Source: Streptomyces sp. SM11
GTDB lineage: Bacteria > Actinomycetota > Actinomycetes > Streptomycetales > Streptomycetaceae
Length of the DNA stretch: 64,000 nucleotides
Direction: 5' to 3'
Assembly (NCBI RefSeq): GCF_002910905.1
Contig: NZ_NEUE01000216.1
Span: forward strand, 33,977 to 97,976
How positions within the stretch are numbered: the stretch's first letter is position 1; every line of letters starts with the position of its first letter. The position numbers were made by a program, and so were the translations under genes. Shown piece after piece: positions 18,116 to 27,037 of the stretch. The notes under the pieces are model-generated. The model was given only the letters and a program-made list of their open reading frames with translations. It searched no databases and had not been told where the DNA came from.

Positions 18116-19353
18116 CGGTTCCACGGCAGGCTCACCAGTTCCTTGCAGAGGTCGTTGGTCGGTCCCATCAGGGCTACGGCCCGGGCGTCGCGCCCGAACC
18201 GGTTGATCGGATGCGTCTCCACGTAGCCCGCCGATCCCAGGAACCGGGCCACGTCCGCCACCACCCGCTCCGCCGCTTCCGAGGCGGCCAGCTTGGAGTG
18301 GAGCGTGGTCATGCCGGGGGCGGCGGAGCTGCGCCGGCCGGCCCGCTCCACCACCGCGCGGGCGGCCTCGACCTGCGTGGCCAGGTCCACCAGGCGGTGG
18401 CGTACCGCCTGGTGGGCGTAGAGCCCCCGGCGGCCGGCGTGTGCGTGGGCCGCGTCCAGCGCGGCCTGAGCGATGCCCACGGCGACGGCGCCGAGCGAGG
18501 CGCCGCTGTCGCGGACCCGGGCGATGATGGACGCCGCGACGCCCGTCGCGCCGAGGCGTGCGGAGTCCGGCACGACGCACTCCCGTACCGACACGAACCC
18601 GGTGGCGGAGCCCCGCATCCCGGTCAGCCGCATCGTGGTGTCGGGCACCAGCCCCGGGTGTTCGCCCGGGACCAGGAAGAACGTCTGCCCGGCCGACCCG
18701 TACCCGGTGTCCCGGGAGGCGGCGGCCGGGGCCTCGTCCACCGTCTGCGCCAGCACGAGGTAGACGTCCGCGAGGCCGGCGCTGGTGGTGAAGGACTTGG
18801 CGCCGTCCAGGAGCCAGTCCCCCTCGGGCGTGCGGTGCGCCCGGGTCGCAAGGTTCTTCTTGTCGGCGCCGGCCCCGCTCTCCGACCAGGCGGAGGCCGC
18901 CAGCCACCGGCCGTCGGCCAGCTTGGGCAGCACCTCGCGGTGCTGGGCGGGTGAGCCGTTCTCCACGATCCGGCTGGTCACGGCGCAGTGCTGGAACAGC
19001 ATGATCGCCGCGGAGGCGTTCACCGAGGCGACCTGCTCCACACAGGTGTTGAGAGCCACCGCGTCGGCGCCCGCACCGCCATAGCACTTCGGTACGACCA
19101 AGGCCGTCAGCCCGCTCTCGCGGAGCACCGCGACGGCTTCGCGGTCCGGCTCCCCAGTGAGGTCGGCCGCCTCGGCGCAGGCCGCCAGCCGTTCCAGGAC
19201 CGGAGGTGCGGGGAGCACGGGGACGGTGCGCGCGGTATCGTCGCGGCCGGATCGACGGGGGGCACCGGGGAACGGATCGATGGCGAAGGGGTCGGACAAC
19301 GCCCCGGGGCCGATGTCGTCGCGTACGGCGGTCAGGCTGTCAGCGGAACCCAT
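18112..19353 (-). CDS. Acyl-CoA-dehydrogenase-fold flavoenzyme
   Basis: 413 residues, ATG at 19353 with GAGGAG 5-6 nt upstream. The family landmarks are there: ALVVPKCYGGAGAD, ASAWSESGAGAD, TTSAGLADVYLVL, and LGSAGYVETHPINRFGRDARAVALMGPTNDL at the end. The usual catalytic glutamate region cannot be fixed by eye. An operon partner, a flavin reductase, suggests a two-component monooxygenase (as in KijD3 or DszC-like enzymes) as an alternative to a dehydrogenase. It overlaps the PrpF-like gene by 22 nt. Confidence 0.87.
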   Translation of the reverse strand: MGSADSLTAVRDDIGPGALSDPFAIDPFPGAPRRSGRDDTARTVPVLPAPPVLERLAACAEAADLTGEPDREAVAVLRESGLTALVVPKCYGGAGADAVALNTCVEQVASVNASAAIMLFQHCAVTSRIVENGSPAQHREVLPKLADGRWLAASAWSESGAGADKKNLATRAHRTPEGDWLLDGAKSFTTSAGLADVYLVLAQTVDEAPAAASRDTGYGSAGQTFFLVPGEHPGLVPDTTMRLTGMRGSATGFVSVRECVVPDSARLGATGVAASIIARVRDSGASLGAVAVGIAQAALDAAHAHAGRRGLYAHQAVRHRLVDLATQVEAARAVVERAGRRSSAAPGMTTLHSKLAASEAAERVVADVARFLGSAGYVETHPINRFGRDARAVALMGPTNDLCKELVSLPWNR

Positions 19354-20423
19354 GGGTTCTCCTCGGATACGGCTGCGGACGGGGAGAGGTGAGCGATGGC
19401 GGCGGGCGCCTGGGCGTTCCCGGACCGGGGGCGTGCCAGCAGCCCCCGGTACTCGACCTGCTTCTCGGCGACCGACACCCAGGCGAGCTCGCGCCGTCCG
19501 TCCGGGCGAGACGTCGAGTGGGCGGCCACCCGGACACAGCCGTCCGGGGTGCGGACCTGCAGTAGCGCGTCGGGGCCCGAGGCCGTGTGTCCCGCCAGCG
19601 ACCAGGGCACGGTGCCGGTGATGCCGGCGGCGGCGCCCAGGCAGATGGCGCCGGTCAGCGCGACCGTGGGGTGCCAGGAGGGTACCGACACGGCGCGTAC
19701 GTACAGGCCGCCGCCGTCCTGCGGGAGCACAGCCGCGATCTTGGGGAAGGCGCCGAACGTGTCCCAGCCCTGCGACGCGCAGACCGCGATCCGCAGCCGG
19801 GTCATGGTGTCGAACAGGCCGGGAGCGTCGCCGAAAAGGGCATCCGGCCCGTCGACGCCGAGGTGCGAGGCGTCGACGAAGGCGTACGGATTGCCCATCG
19901 ACACCAGGGACACGGGCACGGATCGGCCCTCGAAGGGAACGTGGGTCACCGGCTCCCCCGTCATCAGGAGTTCAGGCAGCTCCAGCGGTGGTGAGCACAG
20001 GAAATGCGCCGTGAACCGGGTGCCGCCCCCGAAGGTCTCCTCGGTCTCGCACACCACGTTGTCACCGTTGTTGAGCACGTTGACCCGGACCCGGCACCCC
20101 GGCACCAGCGGCTGGATCATGCCGGTGCGGGCAGCCGCCTCGACGGCGGCCAGAATCGAGTGGCCGCAGGAGCCCCGGAGGTCGAAGCTGTCGTGGCTCT
20201 GCGGCAGAGACTGGACGAACCGGTAGTCCAGGTCGAAGAGCGGGTGCCGGGAGGGGCGCACGATGGCGTTCTTGAGCACATCGGCCGAGCCCTGCCGGGT
20301 CAGGTCGGCCCGCAGGTCGGCCAGCGCGCTCAGCAACTGCGGATCGGACTCCGGGAGGTCGCGGCCGTCCAGCACCGCGGTGGGACAGGGCGCGCCGGCC
20401 GCCTTGACCAAGGAGACATTCAT
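19332..20423 (-). CDS. PrpF-like isomerase/tautomerase
   Basis: 363 residues, start overlapping the asnB stop (ATGA). The motifs DLRGSCGHSILAAVE and SVPSWHPTVALTGAICLGAAAGITGT match the PrpF family (DAP-epimerase fold), enzymes that shift double bonds in aconitate-like tricarboxylates or oxalomesaconate. Cys in GSCGHS is the usual acid/base position. SMGNPYAFVDA is the family's substrate-loop signature. The substrate is unknown; an unsaturated di- or tricarboxylate-like intermediate is the likely class. Confidence 0.85.
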   Translation of the reverse strand: MNVSLVKAAGAPCPTAVLDGRDLPESDPQLLSALADLRADLTRQGSADVLKNAIVRPSRHPLFDLDYRFVQSLPQSHDSFDLRGSCGHSILAAVEAAARTGMIQPLVPGCRVRVNVLNNGDNVVCETEETFGGGTRFTAHFLCSPPLELPELLMTGEPVTHVPFEGRSVPVSLVSMGNPYAFVDASHLGVDGPDALFGDAPGLFDTMTRLRIAVCASQGWDTFGAFPKIAAVLPQDGGGLYVRAVSVPSWHPTVALTGAICLGAAAGITGTVPWSLAGHTASGPDALLQVRTPDGCVRVAAHSTSRPDGRRELAWVSVAEKQVEYRGLLARPRSGNAQAPAAIAHLSPSAAVSEENPWVPLTA

Positions 20424-22279
20424 CCGGCCACCACCGCCAGTTCACGGGTCGGCCGGTGCGCGCCGGCCGACGTACCGAAGAACTCGCCGCGCCACATCTG
20501 ATGCGACATCAGGGCCCACAGCGCCAGCGACGTGCCGTCGGACGGCCGGGCCTCCTGCTCGGCGAACAGGGCGTCGACCACCTCGTACCGCAGCCGCCCG
20601 TCGGCCCGCAGCGCCTGCGGGGACAGTACGTCGCGGGCCATCGCCCACAGCCGCTGCCCCGGGCTCAGCATGGCCGTGATCGGCAAGGTGAAGGGCTGCT
20701 TGGGCCGGTTCAGGACGCTGTCCGGCAGCAGCCCTTCGGCCGCCCGGTACAGCGCGCGCTTGACGCCGACGCCGGGAACGGTGCGATGCTGGTCGGGCAG
20801 GGACGCCGCGAAGCGCACCACGCTGGGCTGGCAGAACGGAAGCCGGGCCTCCACCGAGCTGGCCATCGAGAGGTGGTCGACGCGGCGCAGATGGTACGCG
20901 GGCAGCCTGTAGCGCTGTTCGATCCGGGTGATCCGCTCGAGCCGGCTGCCCTCGCCGTGGGCGAGGATGTCCATGAGGCCGGGCGGCAGCGGGGACGCGC
21001 CGGGCGTGTGGACCCGGGCGGCGTACTCGGAGGTGTACAGCTGTCGGCGCAGGGACTCCGGCACCGCGGCCAGGTGGTCGAGGTAGGGCCCCGCCCAGTC
21101 GGCCCCCTCGGGTGCGGCGAGCGCCTGGGTCATGCGGCTGTACCCGCCGAAGAGTTCGTCGGCCGCGTCCCCGGTGAGGGCCACCTTGAACCCGGCGTCG
21201 CGTACCGCCCGGAACAGCGAGAAGGTGGAGAGCGTGATCGGGTCGGCGTTGGGCTGGCCGAGGTGGCGTACGACGTCACCCATCAGGTCGGGGAAGGTGG
21301 CCGGGTCGATTTCCACCTGGTGGTGCACCGTGCCGGTGTGCCGTGACACCTCCGAGGCGAAGGCCCGCTCGTCGCCGGGCCAGCTGCCGGCGTAGGCGAT
21401 GTTGAACGTGTGCAGCGCCTCGCTCGAACCGCGGTTGAACAGGATACGGGCCGCGAGCGCGGTGACCAGGCTGGAGTCGAGACCCCCGGAGGTGATGGCC
21501 GCGACCGGCGCGTCGGCGATCAGCAGCCGGGAGACCTCGCGGGACAGCAACTCTCGCAGCGACTCGCCCGCCCGGGACAGGCTCCGCTCCTCGTCGACCG
21601 GCGGAGCGGACTCGTAACCCATACGCCGGGAGGTGAGGCACAGGCCGTCCTCGCGGGTGACCACCGCGGTGGTCGCGGGCGGCAGGACGTCGATGCCCTC
21701 GAACATGGTCCGCTGGCCGAAGGGTGTCTTGGCCGACAGGTAGGTGTGCAGACCCAGTTCGTCCTCGTAGGGGCGAACCCCGTCGAAACCGAGCAGGGCG
21801 GGCAGCTCGGAGGCGAAGTGGAACCGGCCGCTGCGCTCCTCCCAGTGGTAGTACAGCGGCTTCATGCCGGAGGCGTCAGTGGCGATCACCAGGCGCGGTG
21901 CTCTGCGCAGGTCCATCACGGCGACGGAGAACATGCCGTCGAGGTGCTCGGCGAAGCCGTCCCCGTACGTCAGGTACAGCGCGGGGAGAATCGATCCGTC
22001 GCAGCGGTCCTCGAAGTGGAAGCCCTGGCGCATGAGTTCGGTGCGCAGCCGGTCGTGGTTGTAGAGCTCGCCGTTGAAGACGACGGTGACGTCGCCCGAT
22101 CGGTAGGGCTGAGCCCCGCCTTCGGGGTCCATGATCGAGAGTCGGTTGTTGCCGAGGGCCCAGCCGGACTGCCGGGCGAAGGACTGGGCATCGGGGCCGC
22201 CGTGGTGCTGGAGGGCGGCGACCCGGCGCAGCTCGTCATCGGTGGTACGGGCGTGGAGGGATCCGTGGATTCGGCACAT
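20420..22279 (-). CDS. Glutamine-hydrolysing asparagine synthase family protein
   Basis: 619 residues. Cys2 follows Met (MCRIHG, where most members have MCGI), giving the N-terminal glutaminase. RLSIMDPEGGAQP and VFNGELYNH are further glutaminase motifs. The synthetase domain has the PPi loop SGGLDSSLV and TGDAADELFGGYSR. In biosynthetic clusters such enzymes amidate or cyclise carboxylates using ATP and glutamine. AGGTGA about 8 nt before the ATG is the ribosome site. It lies 8 nt behind the bicupin gene. Confidence 0.92.
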   Translation of the reverse strand: MCRIHGSLHARTTDDELRRVAALQHHGGPDAQSFARQSGWALGNNRLSIMDPEGGAQPYRSGDVTVVFNGELYNHDRLRTELMRQGFHFEDRCDGSILPALYLTYGDGFAEHLDGMFSVAVMDLRRAPRLVIATDASGMKPLYYHWEERSGRFHFASELPALLGFDGVRPYEDELGLHTYLSAKTPFGQRTMFEGIDVLPPATTAVVTREDGLCLTSRRMGYESAPPVDEERSLSRAGESLRELLSREVSRLLIADAPVAAITSGGLDSSLVTALAARILFNRGSSEALHTFNIAYAGSWPGDERAFASEVSRHTGTVHHQVEIDPATFPDLMGDVVRHLGQPNADPITLSTFSLFRAVRDAGFKVALTGDAADELFGGYSRMTQALAAPEGADWAGPYLDHLAAVPESLRRQLYTSEYAARVHTPGASPLPPGLMDILAHGEGSRLERITRIEQRYRLPAYHLRRVDHLSMASSVEARLPFCQPSVVRFAASLPDQHRTVPGVGVKRALYRAAEGLLPDSVLNRPKQPFTLPITAMLSPGQRLWAMARDVLSPQALRADGRLRYEVVDALFAEQEARPSDGTSLALWALMSHQMWRGEFFGTSAGAHRPTRELAVVAG

Positions 22280-22287
22280 GGCTCAGA

Positions 22288-23115
22288 TCACCTGACGTCG
22301 GAGGAGAGGCCGGCGGCGGAATAGAGCGCCGGGTCAAAGGGACTGGGGCCCCCACAGGTCACGAAGCGCCGGGCGTCGGGCCCCGTGTGCGGGTTGCGGG
22401 CGCCGTGCAGAACACCCGGCGCGGCGTACAGGACGTCCCCGGCGGCGACGTCGATCCAGCGGTCGCGCAGGTACATCTGGCCGATGCCCTCGAAGGCGAT
22501 GAACGCCTCGTCGCTGTCGGGGTGCAGGTGGACGTTGAAGGTCTGGCCCGGCTGCTGGATGCCGCAGTGCAGGCAGAGCTGGCTGCTGCCGTTGCCCGGC
22601 CAGAAGACGAAGTTCATGGTGGCGCGGTCGGCGTCGGGGGTTATCTGGCCGGTGCCGCCGAACCCGCGCAGCTGGGTGGTCTCGTCCCAGAGCGTGGAGA
22701 ACGGCTCGGGGTCGGTGCCGGGCCGGCGTCCCGCCGTGAGGGGCGTACGCCAGATGTAGACGGTCAGTCCGTCAGCGCCTGCCGTGAGGCTCAGGGCATG
22801 GCCCGTGGGGGCGTAGACGGCGTGGGACCGTTCGACGCTCCGGCTGCGGGAGCCGACCGTGGCCGTCCCCAGGCCGTCGAGGACGACCGCGGTGTTCTCC
22901 TCCTCGACGCTCGACTCGGGGCCGAAGGACTCGCCCGGGGCGATCCGGACGACGTGCAGCGTCACGTGCGTGGAGCCGACGGCAGGGCTGACCGGGGTGG
23001 CGAGTTCGGTGAGCCGGCCGGGCAGGGGGGCGAAGACGAAGTCCGCGGCGGAGATGATCCGGGCGTCCCCGAGAGAGGGAGTGGTGGGAGACGGCGAGGT
23101 GGAGGTGCGCGTCAT
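22288..23115 (-). CDS. Bicupin protein, first gene of the lower operon
   Basis: 275 residues; ATG 23115 chosen for AAGGAG 8 nt upstream. Two cupin barrels are visible: an N-terminal one (APGESFGPESSVEEENTAVVLDGLGTATVG) with few metal-binding His, and a C-terminal one (FNVHLHPDSDEAFIAFEGIGQMYLRD...PGVLHGARN) with a full H-x-H...E...H set. The second domain could bind a metal and act as a dioxygenase or isomerase; the function is not determinable. It is preceded by an 11-bp heptamer array that probably binds the SARP. Confidence 0.85.
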   Translation of the reverse strand: MTRTSTSPSPTTPSLGDARIISAADFVFAPLPGRLTELATPVSPAVGSTHVTLHVVRIAPGESFGPESSVEEENTAVVLDGLGTATVGSRSRSVERSHAVYAPTGHALSLTAGADGLTVYIWRTPLTAGRRPGTDPEPFSTLWDETTQLRGFGGTGQITPDADRATMNFVFWPGNGSSQLCLHCGIQQPGQTFNVHLHPDSDEAFIAFEGIGQMYLRDRWIDVAAGDVLYAAPGVLHGARNPHTGPDARRFVTCGGPSPFDPALYSAAGLSSDVR

Positions 23116-23208
23116 GCGAAGTGCTCCTTGGCGAGGGAGGAGGGGCAACGCCGGGATGGAGGGTGGGCGGGACCTGATGGCGTCCTGTGATGAAAGGCTC
23201 GCGTCAAC

Positions 23209-23237
23209 CGGTCCCGTCGCCCTCCCGCATCGCTACC
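23209..23237 (-). promoter_or_regulatory. Candidate SARP box for the lower operon
   Basis: On the minus strand heptamers GGTAGCG, GGGAGGG and GGGACCG start at 23237, 23226 and 23215, exactly 11 bp apart. GAGCCT lies 8 bp after the last, where SARP promoters place the -10. The match is weaker than at 26822-26918. Confidence 0.5.
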
Positions 23238-23334
23238 GGGCCCGGGGAGGTGGCCGGGAACCGATCCGTAATCCGGCCCGCCCCGGAACGCCCGGGCACG
23301 CTCCACGGCCGGGCGGGACGGGGCGTCATGACGC

Positions 23335-23392
23335 AACGAGCCGGGGCCGGCGCGCACCCCGGGAAGGGTGTCTGCGCCGGCCCCGGCTCGTT
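23335..23392. terminator. Bidirectional hairpin between the two minus-strand operons
   Basis: A perfect 19-bp stem (23335-23353 with 23374-23392, AACGAGCC.../...GGCTCGTT) with a nested CACCC/GGGTG stem. It should stop transcription arriving from the EamA gene, so the bicupin operon needs its own promoter. Confidence 0.85.
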
Positions 23393-23454
23393 CAGGCGTG
23401 GCTGTGCGTGCTGCTTCTGAGCTGCTCCGTGTCGTTCCGTGTCGTACGGCGTTG

Positions 23455-24405
23455 CTACGGGCGGCTCTTCTGCGGCACGCGATCGGGGGCGACCGGTGAC
23501 GTCGGCTTGGGCTTCCCGGTCCGCGACAGGGCGGAGATCCGGCCTTCCGCGAGGGCGAGCGCCGCAATGACGAGGACCCCGCCCACCGGTACGTTCCAGG
23601 ACAGCGGTTCGCTCAGGGCAAGCACCCCGACGATCACGGAGAACACCGGTACGAGGTAGTTCACGCCGGAGGCCGTGGTCGGGCCGGCGTCCGCGATCAG
23701 GCGGTTGAGCAGCGCGAAAGCGACACCGGTGGAGGCCGCGCCGAGGACCAGAAGGGCGAGCAGCGGCTTGGCAGTGAGGTCGCCGTGCAGGCTCCAGCCG
23801 GTCACGAACGTGGTGAGCACCACCGTGATGATGGAGGCCGCGCTGAGCTGGGCCGCGGTCACGGAGAGCGCGGGCAGCTTGTGGGGGCCGATGAAGCGGC
23901 GGATGTACACGAAGCTGACGGCGTAGCTCGCGGCCGCCCCGACGCAGGCGAGCTGGCCGCCGATCGAGCCGAAGCCGTCGGTGTTCCACGGCCCCACCAC
24001 GATGATCAGCCCGAAGAACCCGCCGACCAGGCCGGTCACCTTGCGGCGCGTCGGCTTCTCCTCGGAGAGCGCGAGAGCGGCGACGCCCATGGTGATGAGC
24101 GGGGTGGCCCCCTGGATCACACCGGCGATGGTCGCGGTGGTGTGCTGCTCGCCGATGGCGAAGAGGGTGAAGGGGATGACGTTGCCGAAGACGGAGGCGA
24201 CGACGATGTGTCCCCAGAGCGGGCGCGACGGCAGGGGGAGGTGCTTCACGGCGAGCATGGCGAGGACGACGAACGCGCCGACGACCAGTCGGCCGGAGGC
24301 GAGCTGGAGGGGTGCGAACGCCTCCAGTGACATCTTGATGAAGGCGAAGCTGCAGCCCCACAGGGCGGCCAGCAGACCGAAGCGGCCCCAGTTGGCGACG
24401 TTCAT
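23455..24405 (-). CDS. EamA-family (DMT) transporter
   Basis: 316 residues with about ten hydrophobic helices in two EamA repeats. Landmarks are ALWGCSFAFIKMSL near the N-terminus and NYLVPVFSVIVGVLALSEPLSW in the second half. GAGGAG precedes the ATG by 9 nt. It sits in the plasma membrane. Members export amino acids and small metabolites, so in this cluster it is the likely product exporter or self-resistance pump (inference). The C-terminal 30 residues are cytosolic and basic. Confidence 0.9.
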   Translation of the reverse strand: MNVANWGRFGLLAALWGCSFAFIKMSLEAFAPLQLASGRLVVGAFVVLAMLAVKHLPLPSRPLWGHIVVASVFGNVIPFTLFAIGEQHTTATIAGVIQGATPLITMGVAALALSEEKPTRRKVTGLVGGFFGLIIVVGPWNTDGFGSIGGQLACVGAAASYAVSFVYIRRFIGPHKLPALSVTAAQLSAASIITVVLTTFVTGWSLHGDLTAKPLLALLVLGAASTGVAFALLNRLIADAGPTTASGVNYLVPVFSVIVGVLALSEPLSWNVPVGGVLVIAALALAEGRISALSRTGKPKPTSPVAPDRVPQKSRP

Positions 24406-24469
24406 GCGGTGATCTCCTCGAGAGTGATGGGGGGGCGTGGCCGGTGAGCCCCGCCGGTCAGTGGTGGCG

Positions 24470-25015
24470 TTACGCGGCGGGTGCGCCGGCGGGGCCGTGG
24501 TGGTGATGGTGGCCGTCGTCGTGCGTGTGCCGGTGCGGGTGGTCGTGATCGGTGTCAGGGGCGTCGACCTCGAACTGGTCGTACTTCTCCATCAGGGCGA
24601 CCATCTCCTCGCGGGAGGGACGGTTGCCGTCGGCGAGCAGGGCGGCCAGGCCCTCGAAGTAGCCCTCGCGGTGTTCGGCCGGCGTGAAGATGATCAGCAT
24701 TTCGGCGAGCGAGCCGCTTTCGTTGCGGAAGCCGTGCACCGCGTTCTCCGGCACGTGCAGGAAGTCCCCGGCACGTGCGGTGCGCCAGCCGGTGCCGTCG
24801 TGCAGCCGGACTTCGCCCGTCAGTACGTAGAAGGACTCGGAGATCCGGGAGTGGTAGTGCGGGTCCGCCCCTCCGGCCCCCGGCAGCATCGAGTGGTGGA
24901 AGAGTCCGAACCGCCCGTCGGTGGTTTCGGCGAGAGCTATGAAGCGGGTGGTCGTCGCGGTCCCGATCTCCGCCTTCACCGCGTCCGCGTAGGCACGGAA
25001 CATCGCGTGGCTCAT
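24470..25015 (-). CDS. Cupin protein with His-rich tail
   Basis: 181 residues, start overlapping the CysK-like stop (ATGA). A single cupin barrel has DPHYHSRISESFYVLTGEV and a later VPENAVHGFRN, giving the H-x-H, E and H metal ligands. The C-terminal tail (HDHPHRHTHDDGHHHHHG) is very His-rich and may bind metal. There are 64 nt to the EamA gene. No precise function can be read; it could be a metal-dependent isomerase, oxygenase or binding protein. Confidence 0.82.
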   Translation of the reverse strand: MSHAMFRAYADAVKAEIGTATTTRFIALAETTDGRFGLFHHSMLPGAGGADPHYHSRISESFYVLTGEVRLHDGTGWRTARAGDFLHVPENAVHGFRNESGSLAEMLIIFTPAEHREGYFEGLAALLADGNRPSREEMVALMEKYDQFEVDAPDTDHDHPHRHTHDDGHHHHHGPAGAPAA

Positions 25016-25992
25016 GCCTGGTCCTCCCACATGCTCAGGTAGCGCTCGCCGGTGTCCGCCAGGAGGGTTACCACGATGCCGTCGGCCGACTCCGGCCTGC
25101 GGGCGACGCGCTCACTGGCGAACGCGGCCGCGCCGGACGAGACTCCGGTGAAGAGTCCCTGGCCTGCCGCCAGCCGGCGCGCGGTGAGAAGGGCGTCCTC
25201 GTCGGAGACCGTCACGACCTCGTCGATGAGGGAGACGTCGGTCGTCAGGGCGACGAATCCGCCGTTGAGCCCGGGGATGCGGTGCTGGCCCGCGTACCCC
25301 TGGGACAGAATCGGCGACTTCTCCGGCTCGACGGCTATCACGCGTACGTCCGGGTCGTGCTCCTTGAGGCTGCGTGCGACGCCGGTGAGGGTGCCGCCGG
25401 TGCCCACCCCGCACACGAAGGCAGCGATGCGCCGCCCGAGACCGGACATGGCCGCTTGGATCTCCGGCCCGGTCGTCTCGTAATGGGCTCGTACATTGTC
25501 GAGGTTCTCGTGCTGGCACGGGAACCAGGAGCCCGGAGTGGCCGCGTGCAGTCGCTCGGCCTCGGCGATCGCCCCCGGGTAGCCGAGCGAGCTCGGCGTC
25601 TGGACGATCCGGGCCCCGAAGGCGCGCAGCAGCCTGACCCGCTCGGCCGTGGCGTTGTCCGGAAGTACGATCACGCAGCGGTAGCCACGGGAGGCGGCGA
25701 ACGCGGCCAGGGAGATTCCGGTGTTCCCGGAGGTTGCCTCGATGACGGTGCCGCCGGGCCGGAGCGCGCCGCGTTCCTCGGCGGCACGCAGCATGTAGAG
25801 GGCGGCGCGGTCCTTGCTGGAGGACATCGGGTTGGCGGACTCCAGCTTCGCCAGCACCCGGGCGCCCGGCGCCAGGTCGTGCAACCGCAGTTCCAGCAGC
25901 GGCGTGGAGCCGACGAGGTCCTCGATGCGTGACGCGACGACGGGGCGGGCGGGAGTGACGGGGGTGAGCGGAGCGTGAGCGGTGGTGGTCAT
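25012..25992 (-). CDS. Cysteine-synthase-like PLP enzyme (beta-substitution)
   Basis: 326 residues from ATG 25992. PLP-enzyme motifs: the Schiff-base Lys in NPMSSSKDRAA, the TSGNTG substrate loop and GVGTGGTLTGV for phosphate binding. The family makes beta-substituted alanines from O-acetylserine or a related serine ester. With a serine-acetyltransferase-like gene just upstream, it likely couples a nucleophile other than sulfide for the product (inference, as DcsD does in D-cycloserine biosynthesis). The 58-nt gap before it carries a CAGTCGGGG tandem repeat. Confidence 0.92.
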   Translation of the reverse strand: MTTTAHAPLTPVTPARPVVASRIEDLVGSTPLLELRLHDLAPGARVLAKLESANPMSSSKDRAALYMLRAAEERGALRPGGTVIEATSGNTGISLAAFAASRGYRCVIVLPDNATAERVRLLRAFGARIVQTPSSLGYPGAIAEAERLHAATPGSWFPCQHENLDNVRAHYETTGPEIQAAMSGLGRRIAAFVCGVGTGGTLTGVARSLKEHDPDVRVIAVEPEKSPILSQGYAGQHRIPGLNGGFVALTTDVSLIDEVVTVSDEDALLTARRLAAGQGLFTGVSSGAAAFASERVARRPESADGIVVTLLADTGERYLSMWEDQA

Positions 25993-26050
25993 GGCTGCAT
26001 CTCTCGCAATCGGGGCAGTCGGGGCAGTCGGGGAGAGGAGGTCCTGGGTG

Positions 26051-26767
26051 TCACCAGGAACCGGCGGAGGCGATGACGGTGAAGACGTCCTCCATGAGCT
26101 CCGGCCGCCGACCGGGCTCCTTGATGACGGCGGTGGGCGCGAGCACCCGGGCACCGCCCGGGACGCCCTTGTTGACCAGGGCCTGGGCACCGATGACCGC
26201 CCGGTCCCCGACGGTCACGGGCCCGAGGACGGTGGCGTTGGCCCCGAGGACGACGCCGCTGCCGACGACGGGATGACGGCGGTCGCCCTCGGGCCGCTTG
26301 TTGTCGCTCCACCAGCCGACCGCGCCCAGCGTGACCTGGTGGTACATCGTCACGTCGTCACCGACGACGGCCGTCTCCCCGATCACGACTCCGGCGCCGT
26401 GGTCGATGAAGACTCTGCGGCCCAGCACGGCCCCGGGGTGGATCTCGACGGCCGTCACCCGGCGTGCCCACCGGGCCAGCAGCCTGGCCGGGATGCGCCG
26501 GCCGCGACCGTGCAGACGGTGAGCGACGCGGTGGGCCCACAGTGCGGTGAGCGCGGGGTGGAGGATCGCCTCCTTCCTGCCCCGCACGGAGGGGTCACGG
26601 GCCACGACGACAGCGAGGTCCTCGCGCAGCGCCGCGAGCAGGCGGGGAGTGGGGGACGCGGGAGTGGCGATCGGTCCCTCGGACGCGCCGGCGGACGCGG
26701 AGGCGGTGCCGAGTGCGGGACCGAGGGCCGGATTCGATTCCGGTTTCGTCGGACTGAGCAGGCTCAT
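26051..26767 (-). CDS. Serine O-acetyltransferase-like (CysE) enzyme
   Basis: 238 residues; ATG 26767 with TGGAG 6 nt upstream. A left-handed beta-helix transferase: VEIHPGAVLGRRVFIDHGAGVVIGETAVVGD, then YHQVTLGAVG and RHPVVGSGVVLGANATVLG, holds the catalytic Asp-His (DHG). The first 50 residues are disordered. It would supply O-acetylserine to the CysK-like enzyme. The usual C-terminal GxPAR tail is altered (APTAVIKEP), so it may escape cysteine feedback inhibition. It is the first gene of its operon, behind an 11-bp-repeat promoter. Confidence 0.88.
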   Translation of the reverse strand: MSLLSPTKPESNPALGPALGTASASAGASEGPIATPASPTPRLLAALREDLAVVVARDPSVRGRKEAILHPALTALWAHRVAHRLHGRGRRIPARLLARWARRVTAVEIHPGAVLGRRVFIDHGAGVVIGETAVVGDDVTMYHQVTLGAVGWWSDNKRPEGDRRHPVVGSGVVLGANATVLGPVTVGDRAVIGAQALVNKGVPGGARVLAPTAVIKEPGRRPELMEDVFTVIASAGSW

Positions 26768-26807
26768 CGTGGCTCCAGGGGCGGTGTCGGCCTCATGACT
26801 GGAGCAG

Positions 26808-26850
26808 AGCGTGCCCGGCGGGCTTCCCGCTGGAGTCCCACCGCGTTCCC
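26808..26850 (-). promoter_or_regulatory. Candidate SARP box and promoter for the cysE-like operon
   Basis: Minus-strand heptamers GGGAACG, GGGACTC and GGGAAGC start at 26850, 26839 and 26828, exactly 11 bp apart. CACGCT (26813-26808) lies 8 bp after the last. This is the geometry of known SARP-activated promoters. The implied start is about 34 nt before the ATG. Confidence 0.65.
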
Positions 26851-26889
26851 ACCAGGCGGGAGCGCGTCCGAGGCCGCATGGAAGGCGAA

Positions 26890-26932
26890 GGGAACAGCGC
26901 GGGAAACTTTCGGGAACGACACGGCCCACACT
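26890..26932 (+). promoter_or_regulatory. Candidate SARP box and promoter for the tautomerase operon
   Basis: Heptamers GGGAACA, GGGAAAC and GGGAACG start at 26890, 26901 and 26912 (11-bp period). CACACT (26927-26932) lies 8 bp after the third. It is the mirror image of the site at 26808-26850, including a near-identical -10, so one regulator probably drives both directions. Confidence 0.68.
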
Positions 26933-27037
26933 CGCCTGAACGCCGCGCGACCGTCCGTCGGACAGCCGGCCCGTTGCCGCGTCGACGGACGCCGCGGCCC
27001 CGTTCTCTCCCCCCACCCGAGCAGAAGGAGTTCTCCC

